From GCA-2746795 sp963747345 (GTDB taxonomy: Bacteria > Chloroflexota > Anaerolineae > Promineifilales > Promineifilaceae): DNA of 64,000 bases. Shown here piece by piece: positions 49,867 to 59,886 of the stretch. The translations under genes and the position numbers were made by a program. Under the pieces are notes generated by a model. It worked only from the letters and a program-made list of their open reading frames with translations, ran no database searches and was not told the DNA's origin. Where the stretch lies: assembly GCA_963747345.1 (NCBI GenBank), contig CAVVFA010000009.1, positions 310,001 to 374,000 of the forward strand, read 5' to 3'. Each line of letters starts with the position of its first letter. The stretch's first letter is position 1.

Positions 49867-51480
49867 ATGCAGACAGATCAACTATTTACCGCTGCCCTTT
49901 ATGTAAGTGCGGCGTTTTTTGCGATTCTGGTGCTGCTCGTGCCGCTGTACCTCGTCATACGAACGGGCAGCGCGTGGCAAGATGCCGTCAATACATTGAC
50001 CAGAGTTTCGACCCTGCGTGTGGTGGGAAACACCCTGTTGCTGGCGGGCAGTGTGACCATCGCCTCGACCTGCCTGGCGGTTCCACTGGCCTGGTTGACC
50101 ACACGAACCAACCTGCCCGGACGAAAAGTATGGTCTGTGGTGCTGACCCTGCCGTTGGTGATTCCCAGTTATATTTATGCGTTCTTGTTTGTCTCGTTTC
50201 TGTCGCCAAAGGGATTATTGCAGCAGATGTTGGAACGGCCGTTTTCCATCACCCAACTCCCCTCTATTTACGGCTTCACCGGCGCTTTCATCGTCCTGAC
50301 ACTCATCGGCTACCCGTTCATCTTCCTCACCGCCCAGGCCGCCCTGCGCCACATGGATCCCACCTTGCTAGAAGTGGCGCAAACCTACGGCGCGTCCAAA
50401 CGCCAGATGATGTGGCACGTTTTGCTGCCCTACTTGCGCCCCTCCATTTTGGCTGGCGGACTGCTGGTCGCCCTCTATACCCTGCGCGATTTTGGCGCAG
50501 TCACCATCCTGCAATACAGCACCTTTACCCGCGTCATCTACAATCGATATCAAGGGTTTCAGCTGGGCGAAGCGGCGACATTAGCCATTGTACTTGTGGT
50601 GTTAACAGGAGTGGTGCTGCTGTTTGAATCAAAACTCCGCCCCTCTGACCAGGACAACCCGCTCGACATCACCGACAGCCAGAACAACAAACTGCTTTGC
50701 GCTCAACCGGTGGCGCTGGCCCGCTTTGGCCTTCACCAGCATTGTTGCCTTCTTCTCGCTGATTATGCCGATTTTGGTACTGCTTTACTGGTTCATACGC
50801 GGCTTGCGGCAGGATTGGCTGGTGCAAACGATTAGCACCACGCAAAAAAACAGTTCTGTCTTCGCCGACCTCATTGGCCCCGCCTGGATGTCCATCAGCA
50901 CGGCGTTTGCTGGCGGCTCTTATTGCGCTCCTTTTTGCCCTTCCGATTGCCATTCTGGCGGTTCGGTACAAAGGTCGAGGCGCATCATTTTTTGAACGGC
51001 TCAGCTACGGCAGTTATGCCTTACCTGGCATCGTGGTGGCGCTGGCCTTTGTTTACGCTGGCATTAATTTTGCGCGTCCCCTTTACCAGACCATGCCCAT
51101 GCTCATTGCCGCCTACATGGTGCTGTTTGTGCCGCAAGCCGTCAGCGCGGCACGCAGTTCCCTGACGAATATTCCCCTTGAATTGGAAGAAGTGGGTTAC
51201 AGTTTGGGTGGCTCCCGATTGGCGATTTTGTGGTATGTGACGCTGCCTTTGATGCGGCCGGGGTTGCTGGCTGGCGGGTTGCTCGTTTTCCTGACGGTGA
51301 TGAAGGAACTGCCGGTGACGTTGCTGCTCAGTCCGATTAGCTACAGCCCGCTGCCTGCTTTAATTTGGTCGAATATCAACGAAGCCTTTTTTGCGCGAGC
51401 GGCCGCCCCGACGCTTTTGCTGTTGCTGCTTTCTTCTGTGCCACTTGGCCTGGGTTTCCATCCGCGACAATCGGGAATAA
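49867..51480 (+). CDS. Iron ABC transporter permease, two-domain FbpB type (three frameshifts)
   Basis: About 536 residues with around 12 TM segments in two fused permease halves. The first EAA-like loop reads ALRHMDPTLLEVAQTYGASKRQMMWHVLLPYLRP and the second SLTNIPLELEEVGYSLGGSRLAILWYVTLPLMRP. Indels near 50690, 50908 (STAFAG joins ALIALLFALP) and 51448 (VPLGL joins VSIRDNRE) break the frame. The last places the natural stop at 51478-51480. The ATG at 49867 is favoured over an upstream TTG. It forms an iron uptake pair with the gene before; the ATPase must be elsewhere. Confidence 0.85.
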
Positions 51481-51527
51481 TTTTCAGATGGTTACAAAGG
51501 AATGAAAATTTAATAACATGCGCAACT

Positions 51528-51588
51528 GAGATTAGAGATTGGAGATTGAATGCTCGACCAATCTCCAATCTCCAATCTCTAATCTCCA
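51528..51588. repeat. Heptad hairpin (GAGATTA/GAGATTG type)
   Basis: GAGATTAGAGATTGGAGATTG at the left and CAATCTCCAATCTCCAATCT, then CTAATCTCC, at the right around AATGCTCGAC. It lacks the long flanks of the copies at 4216 and 26190. It separates the permease and the convergent LysM gene. Confidence 0.8.
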
Positions 51589-51617
51589 GTCTCGTGTAAG
51601 TTATTTAATTCTCGTTC

Positions 51618-53053
51618 CTAATTGTTGGAAACGGCCGTTGGCACAACCGTAGCCGTAGCAGTCGAGGTAGCAGTCGGGGCGGGCGTCGGCGTGGGCACAG
51701 CGCCTTCCCAGACAAAAAAGGCATCCTCACTGCTTTCACCGCCGTAGGTGAAAATCGGCATCCCATCCTCGCGGAATCCCGTCACCTTAACCAAACTAAC
51801 CCGCCAGCGCATCTGATGCGCTTCTTCAACTGCCGGTCGCCAACTCGATGGCACCTGGAACCCATTGTCACGTGTAAACCCGCGCCAGGGAGCCGAATCC
51901 AGCACATCCATATCGGTCACTTCTACCATGTACCAATCATCTTCGGCCAAATCGCGCACGGCTACCCATTGCAGCGTAATCAAGCCATCGGGCGGCTCAA
52001 TCACCGCTTCTGGCACGGGATAAAGCAAACTGGGGCCAGGTGGCAGCGGCGTGGTCGATGGCGTAGGCGAAGGGCCAACCGTCGGCGGCAACGTCGCCCC
52101 ATAAACGATTTCAGGGATACAAACAGTGTCTCCTGGCTGAATAATCGACTCGCTGGTCAGCCGATTGACGAGCAAAAACAAGTCGTAGTCAATGTCGGCA
52201 CGAGCGGCGATGGCGTTGAGCGAATCACCCGCCACAATTTCGTAACGACGGCAATCAATCGGGTCTGCGATGACCAATTCGCCGTTAAATTCCAGGCCAA
52301 CGGGTTCCAACGGCGGTGTCGCGGTCGGCCAGGGGATGAGCAGTGGCTGTCCGGCAATAATGGATGAGTTTTCCGTCATCTCATTCGTTTCCAGGATGGA
52401 TTGGAGCGAAATGCGGTACTGTAATGCCAAATCAAACAAGGTATCACCCGCGCTGATGGTATGGATACGCGGCGGTTCCAGGGTATTGGTCGGCGCGGGG
52501 GTCAGCGTGATGGTGGGGGTGGCTGGAGGAGCTTCGGTATCGGTGGCCACAGGGGATGGCGGCGGCGTGAATGTGGCTGACGGGGTGAGGAAATTTTCTA
52601 TACCCGCTTGCTCGCCTCTGCGTTTGGCGGCTGAACGGTGAAGATGCCTGCCAATACGATGCAACTGATGACAACGGCCGTTATCCCATATACCCATGAC
52701 GACAATTTCAGTTTCTTCGCTTTCTTGTGCGGTAGCTGAGTTTTCAGTCCAATTGGTTCAACAGTCTCGACTTTCTGGCTAACGGCATATTCAGGGTCTT
52801 CAACATGCACAAAGATGGGCGCAGGAGATGGTTGCTCCTGTGGTTCTTCTTTTTCTTCTTGAACGACTGGAGGTTCGTCAACAGGCTCCGGTTCTGGTTC
52901 TGGTTCAACGGGAGGTTGGGGGATGGATAACGGCCGTTCTGGCTGCACTGCGCCACACATCAAACATCGTTCTGCATCAGCCGCCACCACACTGTCACAA
53001 GTTGGACAGCGATAAATTGGCTCCTCAGATGAGGATTCGTCTCGTTCACTCAT
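51618..53053 (-). CDS. Zinc ribbon-TM-LysM repeat protein (frameshifted)
   Basis: About 478 residues. The start MSERDESSSEEPIYRCPTCDSV leads into a four-Cys zinc ribbon (C-P-T-C...C-L-M-C). A Pro/Glu-rich linker and one TM helix (WVYGITAVVISCIVLAGIF) follow. The frame breaks near 52610. Outside the membrane are a Pro/Thr stretch and two LysM domains (HTISAGDTLFDLALQYRISLQSILETNE and YEIVAGDSLNAIAARADIDYDLFLLVNR). A beta domain ends the protein (LLYPVPEAVIEPPDGLITLQWV, EEAHQMRWRVSLVKV). Cytoplasmic metal ribbon and extracellular glycan-binding LysM on one chain suggest a cell-wall-associated sensor or anchor; this is inferred. Confidence 0.78.
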
Positions 53054-53132
53054 ACGGAAAGTAAATTCTCCTGGCTCAATTGAGCCAACCAAAGCGCGGC
53101 ATTATACCCTAAAATCTTAAATAATTAGTAAC

Positions 53133-53219
53133 TGTACAGACCCTAAGGGTTTGACCTCGAGTGATTCAATGCTGCGTTACACAAAACCCTTAGGGTCTCT
53201 CGAGTGAAAATCAACACCT
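53133..53219. repeat. Dispersed repeat, full copy
   Basis: AGACCCTAAGGGTTTGACCTCGAGTG and, further on, AAAACCCTTAGGGTCTCTCGAGTG give an inverted GACCCTAAGGGTTT pair plus two CACTCGAG words. The reverse complement shares its two ends with 45746-45789. Confidence 0.7.
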
Positions 53220-53224
53220 GTTAA

Positions 53225-54445
53225 TTAATTGTTAGGAAGAAATTTCAGTGCAGGCACACTCACAAACGCCACCAACGCACTCATCACAAACGCCGCCGTC
53301 AAGCCAAACCGATCTGCCAGCAGCCCCACCACCCAGATGCCTGCCGCCCGAATGAGGAAGTTCAACGCTAAAAACGTGCCATTGCTCAACGCCCGATTAT
53401 CTGGAAATTTATCTTGTACCAACGCCAAAAAAACTGGCTGCGGTGACAACGCCGTCAAACCCAAGGCAATGAGCAGCGGTACCGCCAACCAGGATGGCCC
53501 ATAGATTAAACCCAGCATCAAAAGCGGCGCCACCAGCAGCACGATGAATAAAATACGAGAACGGCCGTATCGATCACTAATCGTGCCGGATATCAAAGCC
53601 CCTGCCACCCCCGCCGCTTGCAAAATCGTCAAAGAAATCGCCGCCAGCCATAAACTCAAGCCCAATTCATCGCTCACAAAAAGCGGCAAATAAATAGTCA
53701 GCGAAACTTCCAACAGCGCCCGCCCCACCATAATCAGCACCAGCGGCGGGAAAACTTTTTGCCCGGCCGCCCGAAACTCAGCCATCGTCGCCTGTACCGA
53801 TTCGGTTTTGCGCATATCCTCAATATTTCGCAGCCGCGAATACAAAATGATGGAAACACCCCAGCCCACAAACGCCAGACGCCACATCCCCTCCAGACCA
53901 AACCAGCCCACGCCCGCCACCGCAATCACCGGGCCTAAAGTACGTCCCAATTCACCACTGGCCATGAAAATACTCATGCCCTTGCCCACACGGTTCCCAG
54001 ACACTTTGGCTACCATAGCCGGAGCTGGCGCATGAAAACAAGCGATACTAATCCCCGCCGCCAACAGTAAAAACATCAAGACCAAATAAGTGGGAGCCAA
54101 GCCCATACAGCTCATCAACGTACCCGTCACGGCCGGAGCCAAAATGATAAACCACCGCAAATTCGCCTTATCGGCCAAATAACCGATAAACGGGTTGAGA
54201 AGACTGGGTAACTGCATAACGATGGCTAAACTACCCGCCAGCGTATAGCCAATGCCTAATTTACCTTGCAGCAAGGGCAACAGCGGCGCTAAAAACGCCG
54301 TATACGTATCATGTACCAGATGTGCGCCAGTAACAGTAGCCACCGACCCCCATAGGAATGTCTTTTCTGTATCAGGTAGCTCAGAAACAGCTTGTCCCAA
54401 GCCTTTCGAAGGGGGCGTTTTTACCACCTGTGTCTCAATATCCAT
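53225..54445 (-). CDS. MFS transporter
   Basis: 406 residues with about 12 TM helices. LLNPFIGYLADKANLRWFII is the loop 2-3 signature, and the repeat in the second half is GALISGTISDRYGRSRILFI. HDTYTAFLAPLLPLLQGKLGIGYTLAG at the start resembles the fosmidomycin-resistance/FSR branch of the family. The substrate is unknown; if FSR-like, it would export an antibiotic. Its 3' end abuts the dispersed repeat and its 5' side abuts the nested palindrome element at 54475. It has no exact AACGGCCGTT copy. Confidence 0.85.
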   Translation of the reverse strand: MDIETQVVKTPPSKGLGQAVSELPDTEKTFLWGSVATVTGAHLVHDTYTAFLAPLLPLLQGKLGIGYTLAGSLAIVMQLPSLLNPFIGYLADKANLRWFIILAPAVTGTLMSCMGLAPTYLVLMFLLLAAGISIACFHAPAPAMVAKVSGNRVGKGMSIFMASGELGRTLGPVIAVAGVGWFGLEGMWRLAFVGWGVSIILYSRLRNIEDMRKTESVQATMAEFRAAGQKVFPPLVLIMVGRALLEVSLTIYLPLFVSDELGLSLWLAAISLTILQAAGVAGALISGTISDRYGRSRILFIVLLVAPLLMLGLIYGPSWLAVPLLIALGLTALSPQPVFLALVQDKFPDNRALSNGTFLALNFLIRAAGIWVVGLLADRFGLTAAFVMSALVAFVSVPALKFLPNN

Positions 54446-54474
54446 TCTTCTCTCCAGATTCAGACCTGACAGCC

Positions 54475-54689
54475 AGACCTGACAGGTTTACATAATAGAG
54501 TTGTTCCCAAATAGCCAGAGTAAATTTTTAGGACGCTGATACGGTCGAACACTGAAGTTTTTTTATCAGCGTTCGACAGTATCAGTGTCCCTTTTTTATT
54601 CAGGAACAAGTCTAATAGACTCGCATTCTTATTTGGTTTTCACAGCATATAACCAGGTCAATAAAAAGGTCAATAAACCTGTCAGGTCT
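54475..54689. repeat. Nested palindromic element (MITE-like)
   Basis: Outer arms AGACCTGACAGGTTTA (54475-54490) and TAAACCTGTCAGGTCT (54674-54689) are exact complements. Inside, GGACGCTGATACGGTCGAAC (starting 54531) pairs with GTTCGACAGTATCAGTGTCC (ending 54590) with few mismatches around a T-rich loop. It fills the 257-bp gap between the MFS and kinase genes. Confidence 0.8.
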
Positions 54690-54702
54690 TGGTCTTGCTT
54701 GC

Positions 54703-56040
54703 TTAATATCCTAAACTACTGCCGCCAATAAACTCCCGCAGCACCGAATCAGACGGCACGGGCGAATCATCCGCCACCGGCGTCACCGCCTCCAGCATCC
54801 GATACACCCGTTCCGCCCGCCTCAGCGCATCCTCACGCAGCGGATCACCCACATATTCGGTACGCCAGCGTTCAAACTCCGGCATCAACCGCGCTTTGTA
54901 CAGGGGCAGCTCATACGGCATCGCACTATTGATAATGAAATCGGCCGTTGTCGCATAGGGGATGATATGGCGGAGTTCACTGGAACGCACATAATGCCAA
55001 TGCTCCAACGTCCTCTGCGGCTTATAAGCTCGATGCGCCGCATCCCGCAGCATACGCCGCATCAGCCGTATATCTGTCCAATGGATATACCCATCTGGCC
55101 CCCGCATTTGCAGCAACGGTTCCAAATACAGCTTAAACTTCTTCTCCGCTGGCACCCCTTCCGTCATCGGCGGATACAAACCGTGCAAACTATCAATCAG
55201 CAAAATTTCATTTGCTTGCAATTTGACAGGCGTCCGGTCAGGATACCGCGTACCTGTCTTAAAATCATAGAACGGAATCAAGACTTCTTCGCCCGTAATC
55301 AACCGTTCCAAATGTTCATTAATCAGCGGCAAATCCAACGCTTGCGGCGTTTCAAAATCATAGTCGCCAAACTCATCCTTGGGGTGCATATCCAAGTTGA
55401 AAAAGTAATTATCCACGTTCAGCGTCACAAATTTTAGGCCAACTTTACTCAGTCGCTGCTCTATCTTAATGGTAGATGTCGTTTTCCCAGACGACGAGGG
55501 GCCGGTAATGAGCACCATCTTCAACTCGTCTGACCGTTCGGCGATTAACTCAGCGGCCGTGTCCACATCCTCTTCATACGCGGCTTCCGATTCATGCACA
55601 ATTTGCGGGAATTCGCCGTTGGCAATGCGTTCATTCAGCCGGTAAACGGAATGCAAATTATGGCGTACTGACCAATCCAACACCCGCCAAATCTTTGACC
55701 AGGGAATATTTTCAGACGGCCGTGACGCCTTTTTTGCCGACTCGTGCCGCCGCCGGTTCTGCTCATCGCGGTAGAGGATATACCCTTTGGCTACGGTGGC
55801 GTGTCCGTTTTCGATGAGTACCTTTTCTACCACGTCCTGAATCTCTTCGATGGGCGGCGTATGGTCTGGCGGGCAGGTCTCTTCAAGCATCAACACCACC
55901 TGATCAGACAACCACTGCGCCCTATCTTTATCCCGGCCGCCCACAGCCACGGCCGCCCGGTAAATAGCGTTGGTTATCCGTTCTTGATTAAAGGGCACAA
56001 TCGCCCCGCTGCGTTTGACGACATGTGTAATTTCGCTCAT
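54703..56040 (-). CDS. ATP-cone plus uridine kinase/phosphoribulokinase-like protein
   Basis: 445 residues. The start ATG at 56040 has GGAG 7 bases upstream. The N-terminal ATP-cone (VVKRSGAIVPFNQERITNAIYRAAVAVGG, VLIENGHATVAKGYILYRDEQ) is a nucleotide-sensing module known from ribonucleotide reductases. The kinase domain has Walker A (LITGPSSSGKTTSTIKI) and the PRK/uridine-kinase segment LNVDNYFFNLDMHPKDEFGDYDFETPQALDL. YDFKTGTRYPD and ILLIDSLHGLYPPM follow. It probably phosphorylates a nucleoside or sugar and is tuned by ATP/dATP. Other Chloroflexota and Firmicutes carry similar fusions. It is the first gene of a three-gene minus-strand run with the RAYT and NACHT genes, but is separated by REP sequences. 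Confidence 0.87.
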   Translation of the reverse strand: MSEITHVVKRSGAIVPFNQERITNAIYRAAVAVGGRDKDRAQWLSDQVVLMLEETCPPDHTPPIEEIQDVVEKVLIENGHATVAKGYILYRDEQNRRRHESAKKASRPSENIPWSKIWRVLDWSVRHNLHSVYRLNERIANGEFPQIVHESEAAYEEDVDTAAELIAERSDELKMVLITGPSSSGKTTSTIKIEQRLSKVGLKFVTLNVDNYFFNLDMHPKDEFGDYDFETPQALDLPLINEHLERLITGEEVLIPFYDFKTGTRYPDRTPVKLQANEILLIDSLHGLYPPMTEGVPAEKKFKLYLEPLLQMRGPDGYIHWTDIRLMRRMLRDAAHRAYKPQRTLEHWHYVRSSELRHIIPYATTADFIINSAMPYELPLYKARLMPEFERWRTEYVGDPLREDALRRAERVYRMLEAVTPVADDSPVPSDSVLREFIGGSSLGY

Positions 56041-56061
56041 GACAAACTCCAATTCATGTAA

Positions 56062-56106
56062 TGCGATTTGCCAAATCGCACTTTGTAACGCGATTTGCCA
56101 AATCGC
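56062..56106. repeat. REP palindromes flanking the RAYT gene (3' side)
   Basis: TGCGATTTGCCAAATCGCA (56062-56080) and GCGATTTGCCAAATCGC (about 56090-56106) are two near-identical palindromes just downstream of the transposase stop. A related pair lies on the other side at 56770. Confidence 0.85.
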
Positions 56107-56107
56107 C

Positions 56108-56746
56108 CTAAGGTTTTAAATCAGTCCAGGGCCAATCTTGCCAAGACTCCACCAATCCCGCCTTCACCGGATTATTCAGCACATACTGCACAATCCGTTC
56201 CCACTCCCGCCGGTCTCTGATCACATGGTCATAACTCTCGTGATGCCAAAACTGACCTTCACGACCTAAAATCATATTACCCTGACCCGCCGTATAACGC
56301 TTCAAGGAGTGCATGATGGTCTGCAATGGCTGAAACTCACCGTCTTCTTTTTCTAGCGGGGTGAAAACAACGTGGGCATGGTTAGACATCATACAGAAAG
56401 CATCCAGATCGTAAACTTTGCCATCCCGATAATGCAAGCTCTCGACAATCATGGCTGCGATCTCCGGTTGTCGCAGCCAATCAGGGCCAGTGACGGCGTG
56501 ATCCAATGCCTCGTCCCAACGAGCAAATTGCCGCTTCTGCTCCTCGTAAAGCAAAGAAGCCTGTTTGTCGCCCACCTCAGCATGTTTGATTTGCTTTTCA
56601 CGCTCTTCGGCTTCCTCTTTTAACTGTCGCAGCAGGGTAAGCGGCAGGGAGTCAGCCAGGCGAAAGGTAACAAAAAGCGCAGCACCTGGTGGCTGGATGT
56701 GGGGCAGGTTACGCTGATATTCTGGTTTGTAATCGTATTGGCTCAT
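56108..56746 (-). CDS. REP-associated tyrosine transposase (RAYT/TnpA_REP)
   Basis: 212 residues, of the Y1 HUH-transposase family that moves or edits REP sequences. The N-terminus carries GAALFVTFRLADSLPLTLL. The HUH metal pair is FCMMSNHAHVVFTPL. The catalytic Tyr lies in REGQFWHHESYDHVIRDRREW, and YVLNNPVKAGLVESWQDWPWTDLKP closes the domain. The ATG at 56746 is used; a 5' extension reads through palindromic DNA and is rejected. Matching palindromes on both sides (GCGATTTG-CCAAATCGC) are the expected substrates. Such genes may also have domesticated roles. Confidence 0.9.
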   Translation of the reverse strand: MSQYDYKPEYQRNLPHIQPPGAALFVTFRLADSLPLTLLRQLKEEAEEREKQIKHAEVGDKQASLLYEEQKRQFARWDEALDHAVTGPDWLRQPEIAAMIVESLHYRDGKVYDLDAFCMMSNHAHVVFTPLEKEDGEFQPLQTIMHSLKRYTAGQGNMILGREGQFWHHESYDHVIRDRREWERIVQYVLNNPVKAGLVESWQDWPWTDLKP

Positions 56747-56769
56747 AGTGTGTTTTTGTAATGCGATTT

Positions 56770-56879
56770 GGTAAATCGCGGATTTGTGCCTGTGGCACGC
56801 ACGATTTGGCAAATCGTGTTACGGCGATCGCGCTCCGCGCGATGGCGGGACTACGCTACCGCTACGCCCGCAAAGACAG
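56770..56879. repeat. REP palindromes and GC-rich repeat on the RAYT 5' side
   Basis: TGCGATTTGGTAAATCGCG (about 56761-56780) and ACGATTTGGCAAATCGT (about 56800-56817) are RAYT-type palindromes. Next comes GGCGATCGCGCTCCGCGCGAT and a GCGGGAC...GCCCGC hairpin, a repeat style seen in cyanobacterial genomes. It ends 3 bases before the NACHT-FGE stop. Confidence 0.7.
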
Positions 56880-56882
56880 TGA

Positions 56883-59780
56883 TCAGTGATCTTGATGAGA
56901 TGAGGAACGACGCACGACAGCCACCCGAAACCCGAAGTCGTGGTCGCGGTAGTCTGGATGGTCGTAGCGACGGTAAGCCGCCCGCGCGATCGTAGGAATT
57001 GTAGAGCCACGCGCCGCCCCGCAGGACGCGGCGTTTGTCACTGCTATCATTTTGGTCATCATCCGGGTTTTCATAGGTGTTGCGGCACCACTCCCACACA
57101 TTGCCACTTAGATCGTACAAGTTGAGTTCTGATTGTTTGCCAGCGGGATAAAGACCAACGGCCGTTGTCTGCCCAATACCGCCTTCATTTGTGTTTGCTT
57201 TTTCCGAATCAAATTCAGACCCCCACGGGTAAGAACGGTTATCTGTTTTGTCACCAGCCCAGCGTGCCGCCACTTCCCACTCATACTCATGAGGCAGCAT
57301 AATAGCTTCACCCACTTTTGCGCTCAACCAGCGGCAAAAAGCCACTGCCTGATACCAGCTAACCGTCTCGCGCGGCTGATTGGCAACTGGAAAAGAAGGC
57401 TCCCTAAATCGTTTTTCGTCAGCCGGAATACCCTGCCACCATTCCGGCTTGTCCACATCCGGCGCATCCACAAAACATTGAAATTGGCTGTTGGTAATCG
57501 GATAACAAGCGAGGCGAAAAGCTTGTTTAATCTCTACCGCCGCTTATCAAAACTGTTATAAGCATTTTTATCCCCGCCTATGTCGTAACTGCCAGCCGGT
57601 ACTTCCTCGCCCCAGGCTATATCTGGCAGCAAGATGCCGTCGCGTACTACTGCGCCCACACCAGGGCGGTCGTCACCCAGCGCCGCCAGCACCTGCCCGG
57701 CCAAGGCTCTGTCCTTGGCTGGCAGTTTGCCCCGCTCCACAATCTGCTTGTGCCACGCCTGCACCCGCCCCAGTTTCTCCTGGTGCATGGCAGGCGGGTC
57801 TAGCACCATGTCGTTTTCTGCCAGCACCTGCCCCGCCAGAAAAGCGCCCCACCAATCCTCATTTGTGCCGCCGTTTTCTGGCGCTGGCGGCTTTGCCCCA
57901 TACAACGCTTCCACCAACGCCCAGCGCATAGCGGGCAGTGCCGCCGCCCCGGCCAACAAAACCGCCTCCCGCCAGCGGGTGGGGTCTTGCCGCGCCAAAG
58001 AAACCATTTCCTGCGGAAAATCAGGCGCATTCAGCAAGTGCATCGCCGCCAAATATTCCTGAAACGTGCGATGAGGAAAGCGGTAAACATCATCGGTATC
58101 AGCGGCGTTCCGGCCGTGGTCTTCCAGCAAACCAGCCCGATCCCGCACATATTCAATCACGTCGTCCAGGTCTACCTCGCTTTCCTTACTTTTATATTTG
58201 TACAATTTACCAGCCAGCATTTCACCGGAAATATCGGCCGTTTGTTTCTGGCCTGGCTGCTCACGATGCGCCACAAAGGCTACTTCAGCCAATGCTTTCT
58301 GCATCTGCTCCGTATCCATACCCAGCGTTTCCGCCAGCGTCTGGGTCTCTTTGCCCGGAATGGTTTTAGAGCGCCGCCACAAGTCCAGCAGCAGTGTGAC
58401 GCTCAGGCGGTACAACTCTTCGCGCCGGTGAGGCAGGGCGCCCCCTTCCCGTCCCCGATGGATGTAGACCATCATCGTCAACAGCAGAGGATGCCGCGCC
58501 ATCTCACGTAAATCCGTCGTTCTCTCAATTTGCCTGACCAGACTTTGGCTAAAATCGGCCGCTTTTTCCGGCCCCAGCGTGGGGTCTTGCTGCCCCATCA
58601 CGGTATACCACTGCTCGATAAAAAATTTGATTTGCTCATCACTAAAAGAGAGCAGGCGCGTCACGCTGAAACCATGCAGTTCCCAACCACTGCCATAGGC
58701 ATAGGGGCGGCTGGTGACGATAACGCGCACCCGGTGAAAATCACGGGCAAATTTCTCGATGTTCGCCTTAAGCGCATCACGTACCTGGGTGGTCTTATCC
58801 ACCTCGTCTAATCCATCCAGCAAAAGAATGCCACCCTCTTCTTGCAGATGCCGCTTCAATTGGGGGATATAGCCTGCCAAATCAACAGCGGGGCGGCTTA
58901 AATCTGCGGCAATGAAATCCCAAATGTCTTGCCCCTGAGAAAGACCCCGCGCCGCGTACTCCCGCAAAATCACGCGCACCGGCCAAAGATGCAGATGGCT
59001 CAGTTCCCAGCCAACTTGCCGCAGATGCTCCTGTGTCTCCGCAATCTCTGTGCCACGCTTCCCAGCCAGATGATCACCAGCCAGGCACAAGGTCAGGTAA
59101 TTCACCAGCGTTGATTTACCGGAACCGGGTGCACCTAGAATGACCAGTTTTTTGTTTTCAGGGCGGCCTACGGCTTTTAAGGAGGGTTCCCGTTTAGACC
59201 CCTCGTTTTGTTCCAGCCTGTCCAGTTCCAGTGCCGCCCGTTTGGAGTCTTGCTCCTTTTGCGGCGCAGGCACATCCAGGGAGGTAAAGATACGCGCCAA
59301 TGCCAGCTTTTGGCCGCCCAGTCCGGCTTCTTTGATATCGACTAAGGCCATGGAGGGTGGATACCCGCAAATACCCATGAGATGATCCAGGTATCGGCAT
59401 TCCCATTCTTTGGGAGAGGCATCATTCTGGTGGGTATCACCTGGTTGCGGTTTCTGCGGCGGGGATTCGGGTTTGGTCAGGCGGGCCATTTCTTGTTGGT
59501 GGTTCTGTTCCTGCGCCTGTTTATTCAGCTCAAATTGGCGTTTGGCTTTTTCCTCGTCAAACTGCATGTAGGCATAAACCAGGAAGGCAGCAATCGCCAC
59601 AGCGGGGATCCAGAGCAGGACTTCGGGCAATACGCCGCTGATGGAGAGAATGACAATCGCGGCGATGAGGATGAGACCGCCGTAACTGAGCAGTGGGGGC
59701 AGTTTGGTGAAGGCTTCGATAAGCGATCCCAGGCTGCTGCGGGGGTCGGGAGGTGGGGTATTGGGGTCGGGTTGGGTCAT
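56883..59780 (-). CDS. Membrane NACHT NTPase fused to formylglycine-generating-enzyme domain (two frameshifts)
   Basis: About 965 residues. Two TM helices near residues 32-75 (LLSYGGLILIAAIVILSISG, LLWIPAVAIAAFLVYAYM) follow the start (GGAG 6 bases upstream). A charged linker leads to the NACHT domain: Walker A LVILGAPGSGKSTLVNYL, Walker B GGILLLDGLDEVDK, then VIVTSRPYAYGSGW and HRTFQEYLAAMHLL. The C-terminus is an FGE/SUMF1 fold (SYDIGGDKNAYNSFDKRR, ETVSWYQAVAFCRWLSAKVGEAI, DLSGNVWEWCRNTYEN, RVLRGGAW...DHDFGFRV). Indels near 57536 (KRR joins VEIKQAFRL) and 57000 (SYDRARAAYRRYDHPD) break the frame. STAND NTPases with FGE tails are known as signalling or conflict-system proteins; a defence role is inferred. 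Confidence 0.85.
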
Positions 59781-59886
59781 GGCTTGCTCCGTGTCTGGGT
59801 CATTGGTTCAGGGATATGGCGGAATTATAACACGGATGGCGGGTGGGTAGAATGCAGGTTAGACGAGTACAGTAACGTTTTGTGGG

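Noticed and set aside
51481..51599. Long C-terminal tail of the iron permease
   Set aside because: The tail is the translation of the heptad hairpin. Removing one base near 51448 restores a normal end at 51480.
56883..57471. Separate FGE gene downstream of the NACHT gene
   Set aside because: It has no start or ribosome site, and the FGE N-terminal strand continues from the NACHT protein after one base change near 57536.
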